From positions 45,506,870 to 45,570,869 of the forward strand of contig CM051456.1 in assembly GCA_028274465.1 (NCBI GenBank): a stretch of DNA of 64,000 bases, read 5' to 3'. The notes beneath the pieces are model-generated. The model made no database searches. It saw only the letters and a list, made by a program, of their open reading frames with translations, and was not told where the DNA came from. Position numbers and translations under genes: made by a program. The stretch is from Plantago ovata. Lineage: Eukaryota > Streptophyta > Magnoliopsida > Lamiales > Plantaginaceae. Shown one piece after another: positions 10,527 through 21,325 of the stretch (the stretch's first letter is position 1; each line of letters opens with the position of its first letter).

Positions 10527-12157
10527 TGTTAGGAATTTTGTAATTTTGATGAGCAATTAACCATGCTAAATTAAGAACAGTCCAGTAACTAGTACTCTTA
10601 AGGTCCATAGGAATTTAGAATTTTAAGGACATTGTAAAAGAGGAACGTTTGCTGATGACTTAGTTAGGTATTAGATAAGTTATTTCTTTTGCGTATGATG
10701 TATTTTATTTTCTGAAAAGAAAATATCTTATTGATGCTTAGCTTTAATGAATATTATTTTCTGAAAAGAAAATGACCTATTGAAGCATTTGCTGAAGATA
10801 TATTTTGTTTATTACAAACAAATTATTGAAGCAAATAAGAAACCGGTCAGAACCTTGAAGACTTTTGAAGATCTGAAGAATTGAAGATTTGAAGACTTGA
10901 AGACTTGAAGATTGCTGAAGACTGGTAAGGCACGTGTTTGTTCAGAAAGTGGAATGTTCAACAACAACATTGCATAAGTGAAAATCTGAAAGACAGAGTA
11001 GGTTGTGCTTGCTGAAACTGAGACTGAACACTTGCTGATGAACATATGTGACCTCTTGCTGAATGTACGTGAATTTTGCGCTCCAAAGTTACTGTTTGAA
11101 TTCTATTCAAAGGTGCATTTAATGCAAAGCATGCATGAAGACTAGAAGACAAACAAAGTCGCTGTTGAAAGTACAAAAGCAAGATAGTGACATGTTAAGG
11201 AACAAAAGCCTTAGGATTTGAAATTCAAACGGCTCCTTACTTGCACTATAAATAGAGGTCATCCGGCAAAGAGTTGAAGTGTGTCAACAACGTGATCAAA
11301 CTCTCACTTGTGCTTAAAAACTCACAAACCTTCAAACACTCTTACTGCCATTGATCCGTTCCAAGACTTAAAGCTTGAAAAATCTACTTGTGAAGAAGTA
11401 GAACAAACTCGACTAAGAAATTAGTTAAGTGTTCTTTCTTTCGAACAAGAACAATTCTTGACACCAGAAACAATCAAATTGTTTACTGCAAAGTATTCCA
11501 AGTTGTGTTTCTTAGATTACTTGTTGTAACTGAATAAGTTATAATTAAGTCATCTCACCCCAAAACTCTCTAACTGAAAATACACCCTTTCAGGCGTGAT
11601 ATTCAGGGGGAACTTAATCGAGCATAGTTTTGCTGATTAAAAGTACCAAGTTTGGTGGAGAACAAGGTTGAGTTCTCTAGTTTAGGTTGGAGACAAAGCT
11701 AGTGTGTTTTGGTTTCTGTTGAATCGCTTTAGATAGGAGATTGTAAGGAACCTCAATCATATCTTAGTGGATTCAGTCCTAGAAAGGACAAAGTGGATTA
11801 GTTGAGAGATTACGCCACTCTCAGATACCACTATAAAAGCGTTTGTGTGATTTACTTACTGCATTTAGCTTTCAGCAAATTATATCAGTTTGTACACAGT
11901 CACTCACTTCACTTGCTGAAACCCTTTATTTGCTGAAAGAGCACTTATTGTTTCAAAGACTTCCGCTCTCTGATTTTAAGTATCAGCAAACCAAGCTACT
12001 GGAAAGTAACTTACGCTTGCTGAGAAAGTTAAGTATCAGCAAACTCATTACTGAAAAGTAATAAGTACTTGCTGAGAAAGTTTTAAACGACGAAAGTTTG
12101 AAAAGACTATTCACCCCCCCCCCTCTAGTCTTTTCTTGTTGTTTAAAGGGACCAACA
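10527..12157 (+). mobile_element. S-element 3' LTR (about 1.63 kb)
   Basis: Starts TGTTAGGA after the polypurine tract and ends GGGACCAACA; the ends TGTT...AACA are inverted. A TATA box TATAAATAG is at 11247-11255. A run of ten C (12114-12123) lies just before the end and varies in length between copies. About 14 TTGCTGA/TCAGCAA heptamers occur inside. The same LTR is seen at 41750-43318, reversed at 16249-17714, and in part at 12158, 62939 and 63287. No primer site follows because an inverted LTR piece abuts it. Confidence 0.93.
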
Positions 12158-13111
12158 GTTTCTGGTGTCAAGACTTGTTCTTGTTCGAAAGAAAGAACAC
12201 TTAACTAATTTCTTAGCGGAATTTGTTCTACTTCTTCACAAGTAGCTTTTTTCAAGCTTTAAGTCTTGGAACGGATCAATGGTAGTAAGAGTATTTGAAG
12301 GTTTGTGAGTTTTTAAGCACAAGTGAGAGTTTGATCACGTTGTTGACACACTTCAACTCTTTTCCGGATGACCTCTATTTATAGTGCAAGTAAGGAGCCG
12401 TTTGAATTTCAAATCCTAAGGCTTTTGATCCTTAACATGTCACTATCTTGCTTTTGTACTTTTAGCCGCGACTTTGTTTGTCTTCTAGTCTTCATGTCCT
12501 TCGCGTGCATGCTTTGCATTAAATGCACATTTGAATAGAATTCAAACAGTAACATTGGAGCGCAAATTCACGTACATTCGGCAAGAGGTCACATATGTTC
12601 ATCAGCAAGTGGTCAGTCTCAGTTTCAGCAAGCACAACCTACTATGTCTTTCAGATTTTCTCTTATGCAATGTTGTTGCTGAAAATTCCACTTTCTGAGC
12701 AACACGTGCCTTACCAGTCTTCAACAATCTTCAAGTCTTCAAGTCTTCGAATTCTTCAAGTCTTCAGATCTTCAAAAGTTTTCAAGATTCTGAGCGGTTT
12801 CTTATTTGCTTCAATAATTTGTTTGTAATAAACAAAATATATCTTCAGCAAATGCTTCAATAGGTTATTTTCTTTTCAAAAAATAAGATTCATTAAAGCT
12901 AAGCATCAATAAGATATTTTCTTTTCAGAAAATAAAATACATCATACGCAAAAGAAATAACTTATCTATCACCTAACTAAGTCATCAGCAAACGTTCCTC
13001 TTTTACAATGTCCTTAAAATTCTAAATTCCTATGGACCTTAAGAGTACTAGTTACTGGACTTTCCTTAATTTAGCATGGTTAATTGCTCATCAAAATTAC
13101 AAGTTTCCTAA
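12158..13111 (-). mobile_element. Inverted partial S LTR
   Basis: Reverse complement of roughly the first 950 bases of the S LTR: it begins inside the GTTTCTGGTGTCAAG segment (matching about 11432-11475 reversed) and ends with TTTCCTAACA, the LTR start read backwards. It directly abuts the 3' end of the forward LTR, so the two form a long interrupted inverted repeat. The forward copies of TTGCTGA appear here as TCAGCAA. Confidence 0.9.
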
Positions 13112-14768
13112 CACTCTATCAATTGCATGCTTAATTTTGTTGGGTTTGTTGAATTGGGGTTTTTGCTCAATTAGGATTTCTAAGTCCTGATTGCATTGTC
13201 TTGATTCTTTCATTCCTTATTGAATTCGAGCACATTGATATGATGTTATTGACAACTTGGTAGAACACTTGATTGGGTAGATTGTGAGCTTTTGGTGGTT
13301 TCGACCCTATGATATGTATGTTGCCTTATGAATTTGAGATTAATTGTTGTCTAGCATGACCTTTGTTTGTGATGAATTGCATGATTGTTCTTGACATGGG
13401 TTAGCTAGACTAGACAATGAGTTAACGGGGTAGAATTACTCAAGTGTTGACACTCGATTATTTGCACATTTAGGATCGAGTCTGTATGCATGCATTCATC
13501 CTTAGTTTAGATTTTGCATGTTGTTGTGTGGAGTCTATTGCCAAGTATTTAGAACTTTTTTATTGTCTAGACTAAGTGTTTATGACCATTTACCATATAT
13601 TGCATTTCTATGGGTAGTTTGAGGCTTGTCTCGCTTGGTTTGTCACATTCGTATGTGCACTAGTTAAGCTTTGTAGTCTCGACATCACTTGTGATGTTTT
13701 CTCTACTGCGGTTCACGAAGGCCTTATAAAATGATGCATGTTAGAGTATGTGGGTATATTCCCGTGTAATTATGTACCTAAGAGGCGACAAGTTTTTCAC
13801 CTTGCTAATGAGATTGACAAATGCCTAGGAAGGAGGTAGAGTGAGGTGTGTGTGATCCTTTGTTTGAAACCTATTCTAACGAATAGGTTTGGGGAGGGGA
13901 TTACCATTGTCATGACTTGTCTTTCGTCTCGTTGAAGTCAAGTTGTGTTTGTTTTTCTTCTTCTTTTTGAGTTTGTGCTCCAACCTATTCTTTCGAATAG
14001 GTTTGGGGAGGTCGTTGTTATTTCTTTTTATTGTTGCTACTGCTGGTTATTTATCAAAAAAAAAAAAAATCGTTGCAGAAAATCTGGAAAAAGGAAAAAA
14101 AAATAAAAAAAAAACGTAAAAAAAAACAAAAAAGAATAAGATCCAAAACAAAAGAAGGCTCCAAACAAGCCAGAAAGCAGTTTTAGCAAAGCGTTGTATT
14201 ATTTTTCAGCTTTTGTAGTTGCTTAAATTCGAGTTGTAAATTCTTTCTTGTGTTTCGTGTCGCCTAGTCCAAGACCTGTTCTAGACCAACCTAGTCCTGC
14301 CATTCAGGAAGTGGTTAAGAGTCTTTGATCTAAGAGTTGGGTAGAATACGGGAGTGTTGTCTTTTAGGGAACCCTCCTTCGTTTGATGAGAGCCAGTACT
14401 GGTTCGACCTCTCTTGGGGAAAAGTCTCACTTGGTGAACAGTAGTAATTTCATAGGCACGGGGCAACCATAGTATGATAATATGCATCATTGCGTCGTCA
14501 CTGACCAGGTCCAGGTAGAGAATGTTACGAGAGACTCCATTGTTTAACAAAGTGCATATGTGAATGTGTATAGATTCAATCGAGGCATTCTTCAACATAT
14601 GTCCATGTTATGATTTGTATGGTCCTTGTTCATAAGAATTTGGTAGATACAATAGATTAGTTTTTCTTGCTTGGCATGCGGCTCTTACTTCTGTTCGTGT
14701 TGCATTTAGTTTTGCATTAGAGTCTAGCTAGTTGCTTGAGGACAAGCAAAGGTTCGGTTTGGGGAGTT
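13112..14768 (+). mobile_element. Athila-type element, 3' internal non-coding region
   Basis: No gene. The opening part matches the spacer ahead of ORF2 in the element at 54360-54640 (for example GTAGAACNC and TTGTTGTCTAGCATGA). It then runs into the standard 3' region, so ORF2 itself has been deleted. Two hairpins are at 13867-13890 (AAACCTATTC/GAATAGGTTT) and 13982-14003; an A-rich tract spans about 14055-14135; the polypurine tract GGTTTGGGGAGTT ends at 14768. Confidence 0.82.
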
Positions 14769-16144
14769 TGATGACAGTGTTTTTACACTTCCGTTTGGTT
14801 CTTTTTCACCTATTTAGCTATCCTCTTGCATGCATTTTTAGTGCATTTTGTTAGAATAGTGTCACGTTTCCATTTCTTTTGTTATTTTCAGGTTTTAGGT
14901 GAACATCGCACTTTTGGATGTAATTATGGAGAAACATTGAAGTTTTGGTGCAACGAGATCACCCTTGGTGTGTCAAGGAGTACCGGGACGTGTTTCCAGG
15001 CCAAAAGACCAAGTTCGGAGCTCAAAGTCGTGCCAAAAGACCAAAAGTTGAAGACTTGGAGAAGAAAAGCACGGGCAACTCTCTGCCCGTGCCAGGCGCA
15101 CCGCCTGGCACACCAGGCGGTCAGCCTGGTGCCAGGCGCACCGCCTGGTTCCTTTCCGGAAGCCCACGATTTATTTTATACAAAAGTCGAATTTTCATCT
15201 ATTCATTCATACTTTTGCAGACATAAACCCTAGAACTTTTCTGGGTTTTCATTGACTTAGATTTACTTTTCCACAGCGATTTGAAGCATCAAGGTAGAGA
15301 TTTGGACATCTTTTGATCTCACCTTGCTAGAAACTTGTGAGTTTAGCAATTCACCGGAGATTGACAACCCTCGGTGGTAACTTTGTATCTCACTATTTTT
15401 CGTACTCTATTTATTGATTCTACAATGTTTTCACCTATGATTGATATTTTTGATTATGTTATTGCTATGAGTAGCTAAATATCTAGTTGGTGATAGTATG
15501 TAAATTCGTAGCTAGGGTTCATATTGTGCATGATTGAGTTTCTGAGTCTTTTGCTTGTAGATTTGTAATATATGAATTGTTGATCCGACTAAGCCATCTA
15601 TCTTCGTAATAAAGTGTTAGAAACACTAGGACAATTCAAGATCATCACTTTCAATATTTACAATTATCAAGTACTGCTTGCACTAAGCCTGACAACCTTA
15701 GCAAAGTATTAGTATAGATAAGAGGCTTCAAAAATACATGTCAAAACCTGTCTTTTGGTGTTTGTTCTGATCAAGCGTTTGGGTGGAAACCTTGCGACAG
15801 TATCCTCTCCAAATGGAGAGTTGTCTGATATGGTGAAAAGAATTCCCACAGCAAGATCAGTTCGAATTACTTTTAAAGCAGTACGTGTTGCACTTTCATG
15901 CATAATTAGAACCCGATGCTTAGAATGAGCATTACTATCAGCAACTCTCGTCTTGTGAAGTAAGTTAAGTTAAGTTTGTTTACTGAATTATATAATAGTT
16001 ATTGTAGTTAAAGCTAGTTAAGTCCCTAGAAATCGACACTCGAGGTCATCTTACCTCTGCACTACGTTATTTGTGTAGTTGTGAGTTGCCCTTTGGCTAA
16101 AACAAATTCATTTGATTGTTCGAGTCTGACAATCTCGTTCATCA
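14769..16144 (+). mobile_element. Athila-type LTR, subtype C (3' LTR)
   Basis: Runs TGATGACAG...CGTTCATCA, 1376 bases, following a polypurine tract, so it is a 3' LTR. It carries the GC palindrome cluster at 15071-15150 and the TAGCTA inverted-repeat block at 15472-15514. The closest relative in the window is 18610-19889. Confidence 0.88.
15071..15150. repeat. GC-rich palindrome cluster in LTR
   Basis: ACGGGCA/TGCCCGT pairing, then CCAGGCGCACCGCCTGG twice (from 15092 and 15132) with a degenerate copy between them. Confidence 0.85.
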
Positions 16145-16248
16145 GATGCCTAAACAAAAACATGGACGCCCATGCGGCAGCAAAGCTCGTACATATATTA
16201 TCCAAGTATATATTGAATCATAAGTGTTGCCTATATCGTGTTTAGTAA
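16145..16248. other. Short unassigned stretch
   Basis: 104 bases between an Athila LTR end and a reversed S LTR. I see no match to other parts of the window; it may be flanking DNA from before the insertions. Confidence 0.4.
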
Positions 16249-17714
16249 TGTTGGTCCCTTTAAACAACAAGAAAAGACTAGGGGGGGGGGGGGTGAATAA
16301 TCTTTTCAAACTTTTCGTCGTTTAAAACTTTCTCAGCAAGTGCTTATTACTTTTCAGTAATGAGTTTACTGATATTTACAAACAGAGTGCGGAAGTCTTT
16401 TACAATAAGTGCTTTTATCAGGGAGCTAGTTCCAGCAACTTAGCAGAGTAACAAAGTATGATAAACGTAACTTGTTGAAAACTAAGTGCAATAAAGTAAA
16501 TCACACAAACGCTTTTATAATGGTATCTGAGAGTGGCGTAATCTCTCAACTAATCCACTTTGTCCTTTCTAGGACTGAATCCACTATGATAAGATATGAG
16601 GTTCCTTACAAATCCTATCACTAAAGATTCTCAGAAACCAAAGCACACTTGCCTTGTTTCTAACCTAAACTAGAGAATTGTAACCTTGTTCTCCACCAAA
16701 CTTGGGAGTTATAATCAGCAACACTATGCCTGATTAATTCCCCCTGAATTTCACGCCTGAAAAGGGTTTTTATCAGTTAGAGAGGTTTGGGATGAGATGA
16801 CTTGAGTATAACTTTTCAGCTATAACAAGTTATCTAAGGAAACACAACTTGAAATACTTTGCAGTAAGCAAGTTTGTTGTTTCTGGTGTCAAGACTTGTT
16901 CTTGTTCCAAAGAAAGAACACTTAACGAATTTCTTATCCGTGAATGTTCTACTTCTTCACAAGTAGCTTTTGTTTCAAGCTTAAGTCTTGGAACAGATCA
17001 ATAGGCAGTAAAGAGTAGAGAAGGATTTGAGTGTTTAAAGCACAAGTGAGAGTTTGATTACGTTGTTGACACACTTTCTACTCTTGCTTGATGACGTCTA
17101 TTTATAGTGTCTCAAGGGAGCCATTTGAATTTCAAATTCTAAGGCTTTGTACCTTAAGATTTCACTATCTTTCTTTTGTACTTTCAGCAGCGTTCTTCAT
17201 TTGTCTTCTTGTCTTCATGTTCTTCGTGTGCCTACTTTGCATTTAAGGTTCTTTTGAATCAAATTCAAATATGAACGTTGGAGCCAAAATGCATGTACTC
17301 TTCAGCAAGGAGGTCACATATGTTGTCAGCAAGTGGTCAGTCTCAGTTTCAGCAAGCACAACCTACTCTGTCATATAGATTTTAACTTATGCAAGTTGTT
17401 GCTGAGATTCTCACTTTCTGAAGCAACATGTGCCTTTGTAGATACCTTTCTCAGAATTCTTCTAAGTCTTCAGTCTTTGAATCTTCAACTTTCTGAGCGG
17501 TTCTAGGTCTTCAATAGTTCGTTTGTAAAAACAAAGTACATCATCAGCAAACTTAAGAACCTAACTAGTACCTACACTAAGTCTTTCAGCAAACGTTCCT
17601 CTTTTACAATTTCCTTAAAATTCTAAATTCCTATGGACCTTCAGAGTACTAGTTACTGGACTTTCCTTAATTTAGCATGGTTAATTGCTCATCAAAATTA
17701 CAAGTTTCCTAACA
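16249..17714 (-). mobile_element. S-element 3' LTR on the minus strand
   Basis: Begins TGTTGGTCCC and ends CCTAACA, the reverse complement of the S LTR, 1466 bases. A G-run of 13 at 16281-16293 is the counterpart of the C-run near the forward LTR end. The polypurine tract lies at its right as AATTTCCCCATTTTTGATG, so on the minus strand this is the 3' LTR of the element whose ORF2 end is at 17971-18609. Confidence 0.93.
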
Positions 17715-17970
17715 AATTTCCCCATTTTTGATGTTGGCAATCCATGGCTAAATCAATTGTTACCCTTTTAGAGGTTCCTGATGTTGAATAAATCAGTTGA
17801 TTAATGCAAACATACTTTAATAATAAAACTGTAAGCATAAAATAATTTGCATAATCAAGAACCAATAAGAGTCCAAAAGTTCATTGCTGATAGTTATCTT
17901 TCAGTAAGTTTACAAGAAAGTTCGTAGATAACTAAAACAATCAACAAGCAAACCAAAGCTTTTCAAGGGA
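17715..17970 (-). other. S-element polypurine tract and 3' untranslated region (minus)
   Basis: Reverse complement of the 10265-10526 region, including the purine tract next to the LTR. Non-coding. Confidence 0.85.
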
Positions 17971-18609
17971 CTATTCTATTCCAGCAGATGATTCTCTAAA
18001 AATCTCTTTTACACTCTTTTCAGCAAGAGCAGTGAATTCAACACAGTCCTTCTCATAATCTTCAAGTAGCTTACGGACTTCAAGTTGAATAAGTCTTGCA
18101 TTCTTGCAGGCAGTGTAGTTATGGTTTTCACCATTCATCTCTTTGTAGTGTATTACCCACAAGTGCATGCCCCAATTGCTAGCATGTAGTAGCTGAGTGT
18201 TTGAAATTCCCTTGTTGGCATGAATCTTCCTTAACCAGAGCAGGTCTTCTTCTTGATCCTTTGCAGTGAGATAGAAATACTCATAAGGAATCAAGCCATA
18301 TTTCTTTTTGGACTTCTTGGTCATAGGATCATTGAAGTAAGCCACATCCATCGGCTTGATTAGATCAGGATCTTGTTTTATCTTCTTGCGGATGGAAGTT
18401 CTTCTTACCAAAATTTCAATGTTCAGCCATTTTATAGAAATGTTCCTTGGGTAGGGAGGAGGATCCCTTTCTTTCTTTGTGACTTTTAATTCAATCCAAG
18501 TGTACATTTGATTCAGTACAACAAGTTGAAAGAAGTCATTGGCAAATAGGTCTTCCAGCTTTATGATCCAACAACCATGGAGGTTTCTGATCACATTTTC
18601 AGTGGTTTC
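17971..18609 (-). pseudogene. S-element ORF2 C-terminus, truncated (minus)
   Basis: Read on the minus strand this is the last 207 residues of ORF2, aligning end to end with residues 830-1035 of the copy at 7157-10264 (NVIRNLHGCWIIKLEDL, GLIPYEYFYLTAKDQEEDLLW, ASNWGMHLWVIHY) and ending at the same point (SAGIE). The frame is open and undamaged. The gene is cut at 18609 by the Athila LTR that starts at 18610; the upstream four fifths are not found to the right. It is closer in wording to copy 3 than to copy 1. Confidence 0.9.
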
Positions 18610-19889
18610 TGATGACAGTGTTTTTTACACTATCATACAAGTCTTTTTTCACCAATTTAGCTATCCTCTTGCATGCATTTCAGTGCATTTTGTTAGAATA
18701 GTATCATGTTTCCATTTCTTTTGTTCTTTTCAGGCTTTAGGTGGAAATTGCATTTTTGGATGTAATTCATGGCGAAACAATGATGTTTTGGTGCAAAGAG
18801 ATCACCCGTGGTGTGTCAAGGAGTACCGAGACGAGTTTCAAGACCAAGAGATCAAGTTTCGAAGCTCAAAACCGTGCAAGGGGCCGAATTTGAGGATCCA
18901 AAGGAGGAATTCCGCACGGGCCGCGTTCTGCCCGTGCGGGGCGCACCGCCGCGTACGGGGCGGTGCGCCGCGGAGCTTCCGACAGCTCTATATATATATC
19001 CTAAAATCTACGAATTTTCATATCTTTCATCATATTTTTCCAGACATAAACGGTAGAGCTTGTTCTGGGGATATTTTCTCTTAGAATCTTTGTAACTTAG
19101 GGAATTTGGAGCTAGAGGAGAGATTTGGACACCGTTTTATCTCACCTTGCTAGATCTTTGTGAGTTTTAGCCATTCACCAAAGATTGACAACCTTTGGTG
19201 GTAACTTGTATCTCACAAATCTGCTATTTATCTTTCAATTAAACATGTTTTCTTTCATTATTGCTTCAGTTATGATAGTTGATTGTGTTATTGATATGAG
19301 TAGCTAAGCATCTAGTTGGTGATAGTATGTGAATTCGTAGCTAGGGTTCGTATTATGCATATGATTGAGTTTCTGAGTCTTTTACTTGTTTAATTATCTT
19401 AATTCGATTCTTTGATCCGACTAAGCCATATATCTTCGTAAAAAGGTGTTAGAAACACTAGGACAATTCAAGATCATCGATTCAATTATATATAATTTGC
19501 AAGTACTGCTTGAACTACGTTTGACAACCTTAGCCAAGTATTAGTATAGATAGGAAGCTTTCAAAATACACGTCTACAAATCTGTCTTTGCTGTTTGTAA
19601 ATCGAATTACTTTTAAGGCAGTACGAGTTGCACTTTCATGCATAATTAGAACTTGATGCTCAGAACGAGCATACTATCACCAGCTTCTCCATATATTGTT
19701 AAGTCGAGTTAATATAAATTTGTTTTCTGAAATTATATATAGTTATTTAGTTAAAGCTAGTTTAGTCCCTAGAGATCGACACTCGAGGTCATCTTACCTC
19801 TGCACTACGTGTTTTGTGTAGTTGTGAGTTGCCCTTTGGCTTTCAAAAAAATTTATTTGATTGTTCGAGTCTGACAATCTCGTTCATCA
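18610..19889 (+). mobile_element. Athila-type 5' LTR, subtype C
   Basis: Runs TGATGACAG...CGTTCATCA, 1280 bases, followed two bases later by a primer binding site, so it is a 5' LTR. The GC palindrome cluster is at 18917-18973, with a TATATATATCC TATA region just after it, and the TAGCTA block is near 19303-19347. Confidence 0.9.
18917..18973. repeat. GC-rich palindrome cluster in LTR
   Basis: GGCGCACCGCC at 18940-18950 pairs with GGCGGTGCGCC at 18959-18969; CACGGGC and GCCCGTG pair outside it. Confidence 0.85.
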
Positions 19890-19892
19890 AAT

Positions 19893-19910
19893 TGGCGCCG
19901 TTGCCGGGGA
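19893..19910 (+). other. Primer binding site, tRNA-Asp type
   Basis: TGGCGCCGTTGCCGGGGA three bases after the LTR end. This sequence is the known tRNA-Asp primer site of Athila-like elements. It recurs at 51462-51479 and, with one change, at about 44950. Confidence 0.9.
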
Positions 19911-20078
19911 CTATAACACATTTTTACTCTTTAGCTTGTTTATATTTTCAGCATTCAATTTCCAGGATAAGTTTAGTTAGCTTGTCTCGATTAGTAGTTG
20001 AATTCCAGATTTTGGCGATTTCTAACAGGACTGATTTTGGTTGTGAGTTACTCCGGTCGCAGAAATTCAGGTTTTGTG

Positions 20079-21325
20079 ATGACTCGCCCACTTTTGAAAT
20101 CATGGGTTCAACCCAACCAAGAACGGATGAGTGGTCCGGCTATTGTTCTTTCTGCTGCAACTCGTGATTTGGAGATAAAAAATTACATATTCCAGCAACT
20201 CCCGAGGTTCTATGGGTTGGTTAGGGAGGATGTTATGGGATACTTGAATGATATTGAGGATTTCATCAACAATCTTCCAAGGCCCGGAGCAGGGATAACG
20301 GATGATGAGCTGAGGATGAAAGTTTTTGCTATGGGGCTTTGTGATAAATCCAAGGTATGGTTAGGCTCTCTGGAAGCCAGATCACTAGACACCTGGCCCA
20401 AGGTGTTTTCTACTTTTATGGAGAAATATTTTCCCCATACTTTGACTACCGCGCTGAAAGCACAAATCAGTGGTTTCAAGCAAGACTATGATGAGACCAT
20501 CTACACTGCTCTCGAGAGGTTCAAGGACCTCATGAATAAGTTCCCTCACCATGGGATGGAGCTTTCTGATCTCGTCCAGCACTTCTATAATGGGCTTACT
20601 TATGAGAGCCAACAGGTGGTGGATTTCCAGTGCCGTGGAAATATCTAGGAGGAGACCACCGAGGATGTGTGGGCGTGTTTTGAAAGGGTTGCTAAGGGAA
20701 CTCAGTTCAAGGATCCAAGGGCCATGTTCAAGAGGCGTGGAACTGAAGCTCCAGCAAAACCAGAGGTGCAATTGAACGGTGTGAGTGGGGATAGGATCGC
20801 CCATGAGATGAGGCATGCACTTAAGAGCTCGATGGGGCAGCCTCTTTCCAATGAAGTTTGCAGGGTGTGCAAGAACTATGGGCATGGGGCTCATATGTGT
20901 AGGTCTGATTTGGCCAATGATAGTGTTTACTGGGTAGACCGTAGTAATCGCAACTACGGAAACGACCATTGTGGAAATCCTGCTGAAGCATCTCAATCCA
21001 AGTCTGCTACTCTCTTTGATAAATTACAAAAATTGGTCGATTTCGCCCAAGGATTTATGAAGAGATTCGAGGAGGATTCGGAGAAGACAAGTGCTCGTCT
21101 AGATCAGCTGGAAGCTAGTACTAAGCTTGCACACTAGAAGATGCAAGAGTTCATAGACCGTGGAGCTAGTAGGGAGCAGGGGAAGTTGCCTAGTAACACT
21201 GAGAGGTCCATGTCGATCACCTTTGTGGGAGATCTTCCGGTGGAAATCACCATTAAGCAAGTTGCTGCGTGCAAGTGTGGTGCACAAGACGAGCCTCCAT
21301 TGGCCAAGGAGGAAGACAAAGGACT
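20079..21325 (+). pseudogene. Athila-type gag with zinc knuckle, cut before protease
   Basis: Gag (capsid and nucleocapsid). The chosen ATG opens MTRPLLKSW. Capsid text includes IFQQLPRFYGL, LRMKVFAMGL, FMEKYFPHTLTTALKAQ and YNGLTYESQQVVDFQCRGNI. The nucleocapsid has a CCHC knuckle, CRVCKNYGHGAHMC. TAG replaces a Trp codon at 20646-20648 and TAG replaces Gln at 21135-21137; the frame is otherwise continuous. Compared with the gag at 51599 it lacks about 50 N-terminal residues. The frame stops being gag-like at about 21325 (PPLAKEEDKG), where the sequence jumps straight to the element's 3' region, so protease, RT, integrase and ORF2 are all missing. Confidence 0.88.

Noticed and set aside
14781..15233. 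Overlapping plus-strand frames of about 90-135 codons in LTR subtype C
   Set aside because: They cross the palindromes and the TATA region of an LTR, with no homology or conservation in the related LTR at 18610.
15472..15514. Hammerhead or other self-cleaving ribozyme in the LTR
   Set aside because: I looked for the CTGATGA and GAAA core boxes around the conserved stem and did not find them in the needed order.
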